From contig JANQAC010000002.1 in assembly GCA_024707255.1 (NCBI GenBank), positions 614,001 through 678,000 on the forward strand: 64,000 nt of DNA, in the 5' to 3' direction. Positions 54,463 through 63,412 of this stretch are shown here, one piece after another. Under the pieces are notes generated by a model. It saw only the letters and a list, made by a program, of their open reading frames with translations, was not told where the DNA came from and did no database searches. How positions within the stretch are numbered: position 1 is the stretch's first letter; each line of letters opens with the position of its first letter. Made by a program: the position numbers and the translations under genes. The DNA is from Asticcacaulis sp. (lineage in GTDB: Bacteria; Pseudomonadota; Alphaproteobacteria; Caulobacterales; Caulobacteraceae).

Positions 54463-55775
54463 CAGCATGGCTCGATACCCTGACCTATGATCCGGCGTGC
54501 TGGGCTGCGGCCGGTGCCTGGGCAGCGGGTTTTGTGGCGGTCAGCCTGTGGGCGGCGCTCAAGGGGCGGCGTAAATCCGAAGTCGCCAGCGAGTATATGG
54601 TGCTCTATGCCTCGCAAACCGGTCAGGCAGAGGAGATTGCCAAAGACAGTGCCGCCTCTCTTGTGGCGGGCGGGCGTGACGCGCAGGCCGTATCGATGGC
54701 CTCGGCGACGGCGGCGCAGTTGCAGGTGGCGAAACATATCCTGTGCGTGGTGTCGACCACCGGCGAGGGCGATGCGCCGGACGAGGCCCTGCGTTTCGAG
54801 AAGACTTTGATGCGCGAAACGCCCGATCTGGCGGGCCGGTCAGTGGCGGTTCTGGCCCTGGGGGATCGCAAGTACGACCAGTTCTGTGCCTTCGGCCATC
54901 GTGTTTTCAACTGGCTGGTGTCCTGCGGGGCCGAGGCAGTGGTACCGGTTATCGAGGTTGATGACCTGGATGCGGCGGCGCTGAAGAAATGGCATGACCT
55001 GCTGACGAGTCTGGGGGGACGCGAAGCGCTCCATGCGTATACCGGATTGCCCTGGCGGCTGGAGGCCCGGACACGGCTCAATCCGCAGGGTAGTCATCCA
55101 CTCTATCATCTCAGCTTTACAGGCCAGGCCGCCGACTGGCAGGCGGGTGATCTGGTCGAGATCACAACGCCTCGCGGTCACCGCCGCGACTATTCTATCG
55201 CCACTCTGCCGGAAGAGGGGCATGTGGACCTTTATGTGCGCGAAGTATGCAAAGAAAACGGCGAACCCGGTGAGGGTTCTGGCCTGCTGATCGAAGGCAT
55301 TCAGGTGGGTGACAGCCTGCCGCTGCGGATTAAATCGCACAAGGGCTTCCATATGCCGGAGGGCGACGGGCCATTGCTGCTCATTGGGGCGGGGTCGGGT
55401 CTGGCTGGTTTGGGGGCGCATATTCTTCAGGCGAACGCGCAAGGTCGCAAGGTCTGGCTGATCTACGGAGAACGTCATCCGGAGCGCGACGGCACCTTGG
55501 CGGATCAGATGAAAACCTGGCGAGAAGAGGGCCGTCTGGCGCGGCTCGATCTGGTGTTTTCAAGGCCCGATGATAGCGAGGGGCAGTATGTCCAGGCTGT
55601 TGTGAACGCACAGGCCGCCGATATCCGGAACTGGCTGGAAGCGGATGGAGTAGTCCTGTGCTGTGGCGGCCGCGATATGGGGCTTGCGGTCGAGCACGCC
55701 CTGGCGGCGGCCTTGGGGCAGGCCTGGGTCGAGGACGCTAAGGTGTCCGGTCGATACCGACGCGATCTTTACTGA
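54459..55775 (+). CDS. Membrane-anchored flavodoxin-NADPH reductase (CysJ-like, short)
   Basis: 438 residues from GTG 54459 (GGAGGG seven bases upstream; overlap GTGA with apbE). An N-terminal membrane helix about 10-30 precedes a flavodoxin domain about 46-190 (LYASQTGQAEEIA, STTGEGDAPDEA, LALGDRKYDQFCAFG), then a ferredoxin-reductase module with RDYSIATLP (FAD), LLLIGAGSGLAGLGAHI (NADPH) and a C-terminal aromatic residue. It is shorter than CysJ because the connecting helical domain is reduced. It should pass electrons from NADPH through FAD and FMN to the membrane, feeding the PepSY protein and the flavinylated DUF2271. Confidence 0.87.
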   Translation: MTAWLDTLTYDPACWAAAGAWAAGFVAVSLWAALKGRRKSEVASEYMVLYASQTGQAEEIAKDSAASLVAGGRDAQAVSMASATAAQLQVAKHILCVVSTTGEGDAPDEALRFEKTLMRETPDLAGRSVAVLALGDRKYDQFCAFGHRVFNWLVSCGAEAVVPVIEVDDLDAAALKKWHDLLTSLGGREALHAYTGLPWRLEARTRLNPQGSHPLYHLSFTGQAADWQAGDLVEITTPRGHRRDYSIATLPEEGHVDLYVREVCKENGEPGEGSGLLIEGIQVGDSLPLRIKSHKGFHMPEGDGPLLLIGAGSGLAGLGAHILQANAQGRKVWLIYGERHPERDGTLADQMKTWREEGRLARLDLVFSRPDDSEGQYVQAVVNAQAADIRNWLEADGVVLCCGGRDMGLAVEHALAAALGQAWVEDAKVSGRYRRDLY

Positions 55776-55801
55776 ATTATTTGCGTTTATGGGAGCAATG
55801 T

Positions 55802-56629
55802 ATGTTCAAACCTGTCTTGTCCGGCCTAGCCGCCAGTCTTACCCTGGTCGCCCTGTTCGCCACGGTTTCCGCCGAGGCGCGCACCAGCTATATCGTGCCC
55901 TATAATTTCGCCCCGACCGAAGCCTATGTGACGGCAGAAGCCGCGACGTCGGAGAATGTTTTCACGCCGGAAGGCGCGCTGAAAATCGACAGCTTCCAGA
56001 TCATCGACGACAAGGGCGCCGCCACGCCGGCCAAGGGCACCCAGTTCAAGGAAGTGACCCTGTTTGAAACGACGCTGCCGCACGAAGGCACATTCCGCTT
56101 AACGACAGGCAATGTGGAAATGCGCGTAATGCAGATGGTCGAGATCGACGGCAAATGGCGTCCGGTACGTGGGCCCGGTGGACCTGGCGCTCCGGGTGGG
56201 CAAATGTCGCAACAACCGGCCATTCCGGCCGATGCCGGGACGGTTACGGTAAAAGCCATGACCCGTGCCGACAGCTATATTTCGCAAAAAAAACCGTCGG
56301 AAGCTTTGCCGCCGCTCGAAGGCAAGGGCCTGGAAGTCGCGCCGCTGACCCACCCCAGCCGTTTGTTCAGCGGCAGCACGTTCGACTTCACGGTGATGTT
56401 CGACGGCAAGCCTTTGCCGGCGGCGGATTTCAAGATCGAGCGTGGTGGCGACCAATACCGTGACGCCAGCTATGTCTATACCGGCACCACGGGCGCCGAC
56501 GGCAAGGCGCAGGTGACCTTCGATGCGCCGGGCGTCTATGTCATCGAACTGAACCGCAACTGGCAGGACGGCGACCAGAGCGATCCACGCAACTGGTCCT
56601 ACAGCCTTACGCTTGAAGTCGCGCCTTAA
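55802..56629 (+). CDS. Periplasmic DUF4198 protein
   Basis: 275 residues. Signal peptide MFKPVLSGLAASLTLVALFATVSAEA, then a DUF4198 domain with HTSYIVPYNFAP-like start (TSYIVPYNFAPTEAY), LFETTLPHEGTFRLTTGNVEM, a Gly/Pro-rich loop (GPGGPGAPGG), and LFSGSTFDFTVMFDGKPLP with YVIELNRNWQDGDQ at the end. DUF4198 proteins are exported, often beside TonB receptors and metal-uptake genes; they are thought to bind metal or cofactor. Last gene of the Fur-box operon; start ATG 55802, 26 bases after the reductase. Confidence 0.82.
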   Translation: MFKPVLSGLAASLTLVALFATVSAEARTSYIVPYNFAPTEAYVTAEAATSENVFTPEGALKIDSFQIIDDKGAATPAKGTQFKEVTLFETTLPHEGTFRLTTGNVEMRVMQMVEIDGKWRPVRGPGGPGAPGGQMSQQPAIPADAGTVTVKAMTRADSYISQKKPSEALPPLEGKGLEVAPLTHPSRLFSGSTFDFTVMFDGKPLPAADFKIERGGDQYRDASYVYTGTTGADGKAQVTFDAPGVYVIELNRNWQDGDQSDPRNWSYSLTLEVAP

Positions 56630-57506
56630 CAGACGTGGCCAGGCGGGCGTAGCCAAAAGCGATGCCGACTCCCATCAGTACCGGACCTTCAAAGGCCGCC
56701 TGGGCAACCAGTGCGGCCATTTCCCTGAGTGTGCCGGAAAGGGCACGGGCCGTCGGGCGGCCGGCGTTTTCGATGATGACCACGGGTGTCTGCGACGAGC
56801 GACCGGCGTTCAACAAGCTGGCCTCGATATGGGCCGCGTTATGCGACGACATATAGAAGACGAGCGAGACCATCGGATCGCTGATGGCCTCATTGCGCAG
56901 ATCGATGGAACCATCTTTCGTGCGGCCGGTCAGGAAGGTGACCGAGCGCGCTTCGCCGCGATGAGTGAGCGGGAATGAAAACTGCGCCGCGGCGGCCGAA
57001 GCGGCGGTTACGCCCGGCAGGGTCTTATGAGCTATGCCATGCTGTTCGAGATAAAGGCGTTCTTCCTCGACACGGCCGAAGACCGACGGATCGCCGCCTT
57101 TCAGCCGCACCACATGCAGGCCCTTTTTCGCCAGCCGGACCATCAGTTCATTGGTCTTGTTCTGCGAGACAGACAAACGGTCCCCACGTTTGCCGACGCA
57201 GATCTTGACGCACTTCTGTGGGGCAAGCGCCAGGACATCTTCTGAAACCAGCGCGTCGTAGAGAAGCGCCTGCGCCGATTGCAGGGCCTTCAGCGCGCCC
57301 AGCGTCAGGTGATCGGCGTCGCCGGGACCGGCGCCCACCAAACTTACGAAACCATTTCTTTTCTCCTCCCTTGCGAAGCGGGGGAGGGGGGACCACGAAG
57401 TGGTGGAGGGGGCTATCAGACGGTGGCGTTGCCCCCTCCGTCTCGACGCGCTTCGCTTGCTCGACACCTCCCCCGCTAACGCAGGGGAGGAGGAAGGTGT
57501 CATCAT
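56607..57506 (-). CDS. cobA: Uroporphyrinogen-III C-methyltransferase with a repeat-encoded N-terminal extension
   Basis: SUMT methylates uroporphyrinogen III twice to give precorrin-2, the precursor of the sirohaem needed by NirB. Conserved parts: VSLVGAGPGDADHLTLGAL, VGKRG, RLKGGDPSVFGRVEEE, PGVTAASAAAA, PLTHRG, YMSS and VIIENAG. The ATG at 57506 overlaps the nitrate reductase stop by 4 bases (ATGA), favouring this start. That makes 299 residues, of which about the first 52 (SSSPALAGEVSSKR and onwards) are the translation of a palindromic repeat rather than SUMT sequence. An internal TTG just before VGAGPGD is the alternative start. Confidence 0.85.
   Translation of the reverse strand: MMTPSSSPALAGEVSSKRSASRRRGQRHRLIAPSTTSWSPLPRFAREEKRNGFVSLVGAGPGDADHLTLGALKALQSAQALLYDALVSEDVLALAPQKCVKICVGKRGDRLSVSQNKTNELMVRLAKKGLHVVRLKGGDPSVFGRVEEERLYLEQHGIAHKTLPGVTAASAAAAQFSFPLTHRGEARSVTFLTGRTKDGSIDLRNEAISDPMVSLVFYMSSHNAAHIEASLLNAGRSSQTPVVIIENAGRPTARALSGTLREMAALVAQAAFEGPVLMGVGIAFGYARLATSVKARLQA
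57362..57500. repeat. Palindromic GC-rich repeat inside the 5' region of cobA
   Basis: Two hairpin groups: CTCCCTTGCGAAGCGGGGGAGG, with arms CCTCCC/GGGGGAGG, and GGACCACGAAGTGGTGGAGGGGG, plus a distal part with CCTCCCCCGCTAACGCAGGGGAGG. The layout matches the repeats near 33.1 and 60.2 kb. It keeps the cobA frame open throughout on the minus strand. Confidence 0.65.
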
Positions 57507-60181
57507 GCAGCATGGGCGGTCTCCTTTGCGTGTTTCAGCAGGCATTGTTTCAGTTCGCCCTTGCACGAGCCGCAGGCCGTGCCGGCGGTGGTGGCCTCGC
57601 CGATAGCCTCGACCGTCAGGGCGCCATCCGCAATGGCGGCATTGATGGTCTTTTCGCCGACGCTGCGGCAGGCGCAGATGATGCGGCCCTTGTCCTGCAC
57701 GCCCGGCAGGCGGCCGATCAGCAGGGCGGCGCGGTCCTTTGCATCCAGCACCAGGTCGCCGAAGCGTTCCAGCAGCCAGTCGCGCGGCGGCAGGCGCTTG
57801 GTGATGGGGGCGATGAAAATGACGCGGGTCAGGCGGCCGTCTTCGATGCGCACGCGGCGGGTCAGGCCGGTCGTCACATCGTCGAGGCTCTGGGTGATCT
57901 CGATGGCGGATATATCCATCGGGGTAATGCCGGCCAGCTCAAAGCAATCAGCAAAAGCATGGCTGGAGCGGCGCCAGACCGCACCATTTTTCGTTTCTTT
58001 GGCGAAATCCGGCAGTTCGCCGTCGAAATTGCGCGGCGTCATGATAAAGCCGTGCCAGGCTTCGTTATAAGCGGCTACTCGCGCCGGCGTATGCTTGAAT
58101 TCGGGCTGGCCTGACATAGGATCGACCGCTGGATTGACCATCGTATTAGCCCGCCCGAAAGGCGCGAACTGGCGCGTCCAGTGCATGGGCACGCTCAAAT
58201 TGCCTTCGCGCACGTCGTCGGTGACGCGCGCCTTCAGGATCGCCTCGCCAAAGGCCGTGGTGACGATGGCCAGGCGTCCCTCCTTGATGCCGAGACGTTT
58301 GGCGTCCTTCGGATGGATATCGAGCAGGGGCTCGGTGATATGGCGGTTCAGTTCCGGCGCCAGGGCCGTGCGGGTCAGGGTGTGCCAGTGATCGCGGACG
58401 CGGGCGCTGTTCAGGCTGAAGGGGAATTCCGGTGTCGGCAGGTTGGCCGGACTAGTGGCCTTTGGTACGATCAGGCGGGCGCGGCCATTCGGCGTGGCGA
58501 AGCGACCATCGGCAAACAAACGCTGCGTCGAACCCGCCTTGGTCACGGGCCAGCGGGTTGGCGTCAGGGCGTCGTAGGTCTCGCGGCCGAGACCAGTCAA
58601 TCCTTCTAGATTGAGAAAGCGCTGGCCGTTGTTTTCAAAGGCGGTCAGGCCGGCATGTTCGGCGAAGACCTCGTGCGGTCCTTTCCAAGAGAAGGCGGCA
58701 TCCCATGAACTGTTCATGCGGCGGGCCACATCGGCGATGATCGACCAGTCCGGGCGAACCTCTCCGGGCAGGGCGGTCATGCGACGCTGGCGGGAGATCA
58801 CGCGCTCGGAATTGGTGACCGTGCCGTCCTTTTCGCCCCAGGCGGCGGCGGGAAGCTGGATATGCGCCATGTCCATCGTGTCGGTGCGGGCGATAACATC
58901 TGAGACCACGACCAGTTCGCAATTGGATAGCGCCTCGTGGATGCGGTTGCCATCCGGCATGGAGACCATCGGATTGGTGGCCATGATCCAGATGGCCTTG
59001 ACCTTTCCAGTGCGCACGGCCTCGAACATATCGACCGCCTTCAGGCCCGGCTTCGGCGCGATGGTTGGGGATTGCCAGTAGCGCTGGACCAGCGCCTTCG
59101 AGGCATCGTCGAAATCCATGTGCGCGGCCAGCATATTGGCCAGGCCACCGACCTCGCGGCCGCCCATGGCATTGGGCTGGCCGGTAATCGAGAAGGGCGC
59201 GGCGCCCGGCTTGCCAATCTTGCCGGAGAGCAGGTGGGCATTGATCAGGGCCAGCCCCTTGTGGACGCCCTGGCTCGACTGGTTGGAGCCCATGGAAAAC
59301 AGGCTGACCGTCTTTTCGGTATGCAGGAAGGCGTCATAGAAGGTCTTGAGATCGGCCGGCGATATGCCGCAATCGTTCGCGATGGCGTCCAGGCTCTGGT
59401 CGTCCTCGCAAAGCGCCGCCATCAGGCGCGAATAGCCTTCCGTATGCTGGTCGATAAAGTCGTGATCGACGGCGTTACGGGCGATCAGGTGGGCGCACAG
59501 GCCGTTCCATAGCCGCACATCGGTCTGCGGCCGGATCATCAGGTGAAGGTCGGCGGCCTTGGCGGTATCGGTGCGTTTGGGGTCAATGCAGACCCGCATT
59601 TGGCCTTCTCTGGCCTCAATCCGTCGGTAAAGTACCGGATGGGTCCAGGCGGCGTTATGACCGGAAAAGACCAGCAAATCGGCCAGCTCGAGGTCTTCAT
59701 AAGTGCCGGGCACGAGATCGGCGCCGAAAGCCTGTTTGTGTGCCGCCACCGCCGAGGACATGCACAGGCGCGAATTGGTATCGACATTGGCGGTGCCGAT
59801 ATAGCCCTTGGCCAGCTTGTTGACAGCGTAATAGTCCTCGGTCAGCAATTGGCCGGACACATAGAAGGCGACCGCATCCGGGCCGTGTTCGGCGATGATG
59901 GCGTTGAATTTATGCGCCACGGCGTCGAGCGCTTCATCCCAGGTAGCGGCCTCTAACGTGCCGTTTTTACGCATTTTCGGTTCAAGCAGCCGGCCTTCGA
60001 GACTGAAGGTATTGCCGAGCGCCGTGCCCTTCGAACACAGGCGGCCCGAATTCGCGGGGTGGGTTTCATCGCCCTTGACCGACATGCGGCGGCCGCCGAT
60101 CAGTTCCGCCTTCACGCCGCATCCGACCCCGCAATAGGGGCAGGTGGTCTTTGTCGTGATGGTGGGGGCGGACTCGAACAT
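57503..60181 (-). CDS. nasA: Assimilatory nitrate reductase catalytic subunit with C-terminal BFD domain
   Basis: 892 residues. Molybdopterin oxidoreductase reducing nitrate to nitrite in the cytoplasm. The N-terminal 4Fe-4S site is CPYCGVGCGVKA with C in GRLCSKG. The Mo-bis-MGD domains follow: NTNSRLCMSS-type region, GSNQSSQGVHKG, ITGQPNAMGGREVGG, MATNPMVSMPD and AAAWGEKDGTVTNSERVISRQR. A dinucleotide-binding C-domain contains MHWTRQFAP. The last 60 residues are a bacterioferritin-associated-ferredoxin-like 2Fe-2S domain (ICACRSVG...GTACGSCKGEL), as in the NasA/NarB fusion type. No Tat signal, as expected. Overlaps cobA by 4 bases. Confidence 0.95.
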   Translation of the reverse strand: MFESAPTITTKTTCPYCGVGCGVKAELIGGRRMSVKGDETHPANSGRLCSKGTALGNTFSLEGRLLEPKMRKNGTLEAATWDEALDAVAHKFNAIIAEHGPDAVAFYVSGQLLTEDYYAVNKLAKGYIGTANVDTNSRLCMSSAVAAHKQAFGADLVPGTYEDLELADLLVFSGHNAAWTHPVLYRRIEAREGQMRVCIDPKRTDTAKAADLHLMIRPQTDVRLWNGLCAHLIARNAVDHDFIDQHTEGYSRLMAALCEDDQSLDAIANDCGISPADLKTFYDAFLHTEKTVSLFSMGSNQSSQGVHKGLALINAHLLSGKIGKPGAAPFSITGQPNAMGGREVGGLANMLAAHMDFDDASKALVQRYWQSPTIAPKPGLKAVDMFEAVRTGKVKAIWIMATNPMVSMPDGNRIHEALSNCELVVVSDVIARTDTMDMAHIQLPAAAWGEKDGTVTNSERVISRQRRMTALPGEVRPDWSIIADVARRMNSSWDAAFSWKGPHEVFAEHAGLTAFENNGQRFLNLEGLTGLGRETYDALTPTRWPVTKAGSTQRLFADGRFATPNGRARLIVPKATSPANLPTPEFPFSLNSARVRDHWHTLTRTALAPELNRHITEPLLDIHPKDAKRLGIKEGRLAIVTTAFGEAILKARVTDDVREGNLSVPMHWTRQFAPFGRANTMVNPAVDPMSGQPEFKHTPARVAAYNEAWHGFIMTPRNFDGELPDFAKETKNGAVWRRSSHAFADCFELAGITPMDISAIEITQSLDDVTTGLTRRVRIEDGRLTRVIFIAPITKRLPPRDWLLERFGDLVLDAKDRAALLIGRLPGVQDKGRIICACRSVGEKTINAAIADGALTVEAIGEATTAGTACGSCKGELKQCLLKHAKETAHAA

Positions 60182-60207
60182 GGAGAAGTATCCGAACGGT
60201 GGCTGTT

Positions 60208-60332
60208 TATATCTTCCCCTCTTGGAGGGGAGGTGGCGCGTAGCGCCGGAGGGGGTAACAACCGGCGGAAATTTACCCCCTCTTGAAAATGGCTTGCGCC
60301 ATTTCCAAGCTCCCCCTCCAAGAGGGGGAGAT
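60208..60332. repeat. Palindromic repeat cluster between nirD and nasA
   Basis: Most of the 151-base nirD-nasA gap is hairpins: CCCCTCTTGGAGGGG, GGTGGCGCGTAGCGCC followed by GGAGGGGG, AAATGGCTTGCGCCATTT, and CTCCCCCTCCAAGAGGGGGAG. It belongs to the same family as the cobA copy. It may stabilise or attenuate the operon mRNA, but no T-tract is present. Confidence 0.65.
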
Positions 60333-60680
60333 CTAGAAGTTCAATCCCAGCAAAATCCGGCCATTCTCCACGCGAAGCGGCACGGTTGGGGTGCAGCCCT
60401 TGCCGGCGTCGGCGCCGAGGGCTTCACCGCTTTCCAGCGAAATCGACCAGTTGTGCAGCGGGCAGGCGATGGCGCGGCCATGGACTATGCCTTCCGACAG
60501 AGGGCCGCCCTTGTGTGGGCACTTGTCGAAGACGGCGTAATATTCATCGGCCATCGTGCGGAAGACGGCGATGGCACCCATGACGGTCTCGACGCGGCGG
60601 GCGCTTTGCGGGGCGACCTCGATGGCCGCACCGACATCGGTCCAGTTTATCGTCACATTGAAGTTTACTGGCGCATTCAT
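60333..60680 (-). CDS. nirD: Nitrite reductase small subunit (Rieske)
   Basis: 115 residues, one Rieske domain. The 2Fe-2S ligands are C54-P-H56 in DKCPHKGGPLSEG and C-x2-H in IACPLHNWSI. Partner of NirB in NADH-dependent nitrite reduction to ammonium. The ATG at 60680 overlaps the restored nirB stop at 60677 (ATGA). Confidence 0.93.
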   Translation of the reverse strand: MNAPVNFNVTINWTDVGAAIEVAPQSARRVETVMGAIAVFRTMADEYYAVFDKCPHKGGPLSEGIVHGRAIACPLHNWSISLESGEALGADAGKGCTPTVPLRVENGRILLGLNF

Positions 60681-63153
60681 TCTGCAGGCTCCGGTTGGAT
60701 AGCGCCGTCACGCAGATCGGCAAGGGGAGAGAAGACCTTTGCAGGGGCGGAAAGGGGGCATGTTCGGCCCACGGATCGACCTGATAAACCGCTTGTGACT
60801 CCAGGAAGCGGGCCACGAGGGCGGCGCGCATTTCGGGTTCGGCCAGGCGATCCTTGACGAATTGCAGCCCCATCCGTTCGATCCACGGCGCGGTGCGTTC
60901 GAGATACCAGGCGTCCTCACGGTAAAGCTGGACAAAGGCTTTTCCCCATTCCAGCGCCTCGGCCTCGGTCGCCACCTTGGTCAGCAGGTCAGTACCTCGC
61001 AGATGGATGCCGGCATTGCCGCCGACATGCAGTTCATAGCCGCTGTCGACGCAGATCACGCCGAAGTCCTTGATCGTGGCCTCCGCACAGTTACGCGGGC
61101 AGCCGGAGACGGCCATCTTGAACTTGTGCGGCATGTAGCTGCCCCAGGTCGCCTGCTCCAGCTTGACACCCAGTCCGGTCGAATCCTGCGTACCGAAGCG
61201 GCACCATTCCGAACCGACGCAGGTCTTCACCGTGCGCAGCGCCTTGGCGTAGGCGTGGCCGGAGACCATGCCGGCGGCATTGAGATCAGCCCAGACGGCG
61301 GGCAGGTCCTGCTTTTTGACACCGAAAAGATCGAGGCGCTGGCCGCCTGTCACTTTTACCATCGGCACGTTGAACTTATCGACCGCATCGGCGATGGCGC
61401 GCAGTTCCTTGGCCGAGGTCAGCCCGCCCCACATGCGCGGCACGACCGAATAGGTGCCGTCCTTCTGGATGTTGGCGTGGTTGCGTTCATTGACGAAGCG
61501 CGAGCGCGGATCGTCCTTGTAGTCGCGCGGCCAGGCGCACAGCAGGTAATAGTTCAGCGCCGGGCGGCAGGAGGAACAGCCGTCGGGCGTGGTCCATTTC
61601 AGCGCCTGCATCACGTCCGGCAGGGTCTTCAGCGCCTGTTCGATAATGGCCTTGCGGACATGCGCATGGCCATGCTCGGTGCATTTGCAGACGGGTTTCG
61701 GCCCGGTCTGGGCCTTGAAGCTGTCACCCAGGGTGCATTTCAGCAGGCTTTCGACGATGCCGGTGCAGGAGCCGCAACTGGCCGAAGCCTTGCAGTGGCC
61801 GCGCACCTTGTCGAGCGTGTCGTTGCCGGCGGAGATCGACGCGACCACCTGACCCTTCGATACGCCATTGCAGCCGCACACTTCCGTGTCGTCGGGCCAT
61901 GCCGCAATGGCGTCAGAAGGGTCCTGGCCGGCCAGGGCATTCGTTACGGCCTGGCCGAAGATCAGGGTGTCGCGGATCGGCGCGATGTCCTCGCCCTTCT
62001 TCATCAGGTCGAAATACCAGCCGCCGTCGGCCGCATCGCCGAAGAGGACCGTACCCACCAGCTTGTCGTCCTTGATGACGATGCGCTTGTACACGCCGCG
62101 GCCTGGATCGCGGAAGACGATGTCCTCGCAGGCCTCTCCGCCGGAGAATTGCCCGGCCGAATAGAGATCGACGCCGGAGACCTTCAGGCGCGTGGCCATC
62201 TGCGAGCCGGCGTATGATGAGTCGGCGTTCTTTTCGGTCAGGACATCAGCCAGCGTCCGACACATGTCCCAGATCGGCGCCACCAGGCCATAGCACTGTC
62301 CGCGATGCTGGGCGCATTCACCAATGGCAAAGATGTCCGGATCAGAGGTGCGCATCTGGTCATCGACCACAATGCCGCGCTCGACCACCAGACCGGAGGA
62401 TTTCGCCGGCTCGACATGCGGGCGAATACCGACGGCCATGACCAGCAGCGAGGCCGGGATGACGCGGCCGTCCTTTAGTTTCAGGCCTTCGACATGGGTT
62501 TCACCGAGGATGGCTTCGGACTGGGCGTTGAGCACCGAGATGACGCCGCGATCGAGCAGAGCCTTTTCCAGCAGGCGGCCGGCGGCCTCATCGAGCTGGC
62601 GTTCCATCAGCACGTCGACAAGGTGAATGACGGTCGATTTCATGCCGCGCTTGGCCAGGCCATAGGCCGCTTCGAGCCCGAGCAGGCCGCCACCGATGAC
62701 AACCGCTTCACCGCCGTTATTGGCCGCCTGGGTCATCAGGTCGACATCCATCAGGTCGCGGAAGGCGACGACGCCGTGCAGGTCCGAGCCGGGCAGGGGC
62801 AGGCGGATCGGATCGGAGCCCATAGCCAGGATCAGCTTGTCATAGGCGATGGTCTGGCCGTCGTGCAGGACGACATGTTTCGTCGCCGTCTCGATCGATT
62901 GCACCCAGTAGCCGAAGTGCGTCTTCACGCTGTTGCTGTCGTACCAGTCCTGGCTGTGGGTGACGATCTGGTCGAAGGTCTTTTCCCCCGCCAATACCGG
63001 CGATAGCTGGATGCGGTCATAGGTGGCGCAAGGTTCGGCACCGATGATCGAAATTTCAAATCGCGTGTCGTCGCGCTTGAGGATTTCCTCGACAATACGG
63101 CCCCCGGCCATGCCGGCGCCGATAATGACGATACGCTCTTTCTGTGTGGTCAT
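60677..63153 (-). CDS. nirB: NADH-dependent nitrite reductase large subunit (frameshifted near 3' end)
   Basis: About 825 residues after repair. Order: FAD/NAD domain (IVIIGAGMAGGRIVEEIL; AVVIGGGLLGLEAAYGL), 2Fe-2S BFD-type domain (VCGCNGVSKGQ...KASASCGSCTG), then the sirohaem/4Fe-4S sulfite reductase domains with SGCPRNCAEATIKDFG. It reduces nitrite to ammonium with NirD. The frame breaks in the C runs at 60744-60758 (coding strand); one more C lets VDPWAEHAPFP run into KVFSPLADLRDGA and a stop at 60677. As given, the first frame runs on to 60544 with a non-family tail. Start ATG 63153; a leader with terminator precedes it. Confidence 0.93.
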
Positions 63154-63171
63154 TACTCGAACCCTTTGAGC

Positions 63172-63226
63172 AAAAAAAAGAGCCCCGAACCACGCCACTC
63201 ATTGCTGAGTAGCTGGTTCGGGACTC
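63172..63226 (-). terminator. Leader (attenuator) terminator upstream of nirB
   Basis: In the minus direction a stem of about 21 base pairs (63226-63214 plus 63213-63206 with 63201-63194 plus 63192-63180, one bulged G and one G-U pair) is capped by a GCAA tetraloop and followed by eight T (63179-63172). It ends 18 bases before the nirB start codon, so transcription into nirB needs antitermination. Confidence 0.92.
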
Positions 63227-63249
63227 CATTGTCCTGATGGTGCGCCGCA

Positions 63250-63300
63250 GAAACCGCCGTTGGTTTCAGAAGCGCGAATGTGGTTGATCGACAGTGATCA
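63250..63300 (-). promoter_or_regulatory. ANTAR-type dual hexaloop leader RNA of nirB
   Basis: Two hairpins precede the terminator. P1 (63300-63285) is TGATC-ACTGTC-GATCA; P2 (63267-63250) is GAAACC-AACGGC-GGTTTC. Both loops have six bases with A at position 1 and G at position 4, the consensus recognised by ANTAR proteins such as NasR, NasT and EutV. A nitrate/nitrite-responsive antiterminator (NasT, kept by NasS in many alphaproteobacteria) is expected elsewhere in the genome; none is in this window. Confidence 0.85.
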
Positions 63301-63308
63301 GATCTATG

Positions 63309-63336
63309 AGGTTATGCGGTTTCCGTCGATTGTCAA
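63309..63336 (-). promoter_or_regulatory. Probable nirB leader promoter
   Basis: TTGACA (63336-63331) on the minus strand is followed after 16 bases by TAACCT (63314-63309), a weak -10. The predicted start, about 63302, falls right at the P1 hairpin, which fits a short ANTAR leader. The -10 match is only three of six, so confidence is moderate. Confidence 0.45.
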
Positions 63337-63376
63337 CATGGAAAATGCGCTTGTCCGATTTTGTGCGTTGCGAAGT

Positions 63377-63410
63377 TTTATCCTGCCCCGTTTCGCAGGG
63401 GAGGATAAAA
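63377..63410. terminator. Hairpin after the narK-like gene
   Basis: TTTTATCCT (63377-63385) and AGGATAAAA (63402-63410) enclose a GC-rich core (CCCCG...CAGGGG) with one mismatch. It starts two bases after the transporter stop codon and is symmetrical enough to work in both directions. It separates the transporter from the nirB leader. Confidence 0.7.
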
Positions 63411-63412
63411 AG

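Noticed and set aside
57362..57500. Insertion sequence in cobA
   Set aside because: No transposase or target duplication is visible; the element is a small palindromic repeat.
60862..62217. 451-codon open frame antisense to nirB
   Set aside because: nirB domains on the other strand are unmistakable.
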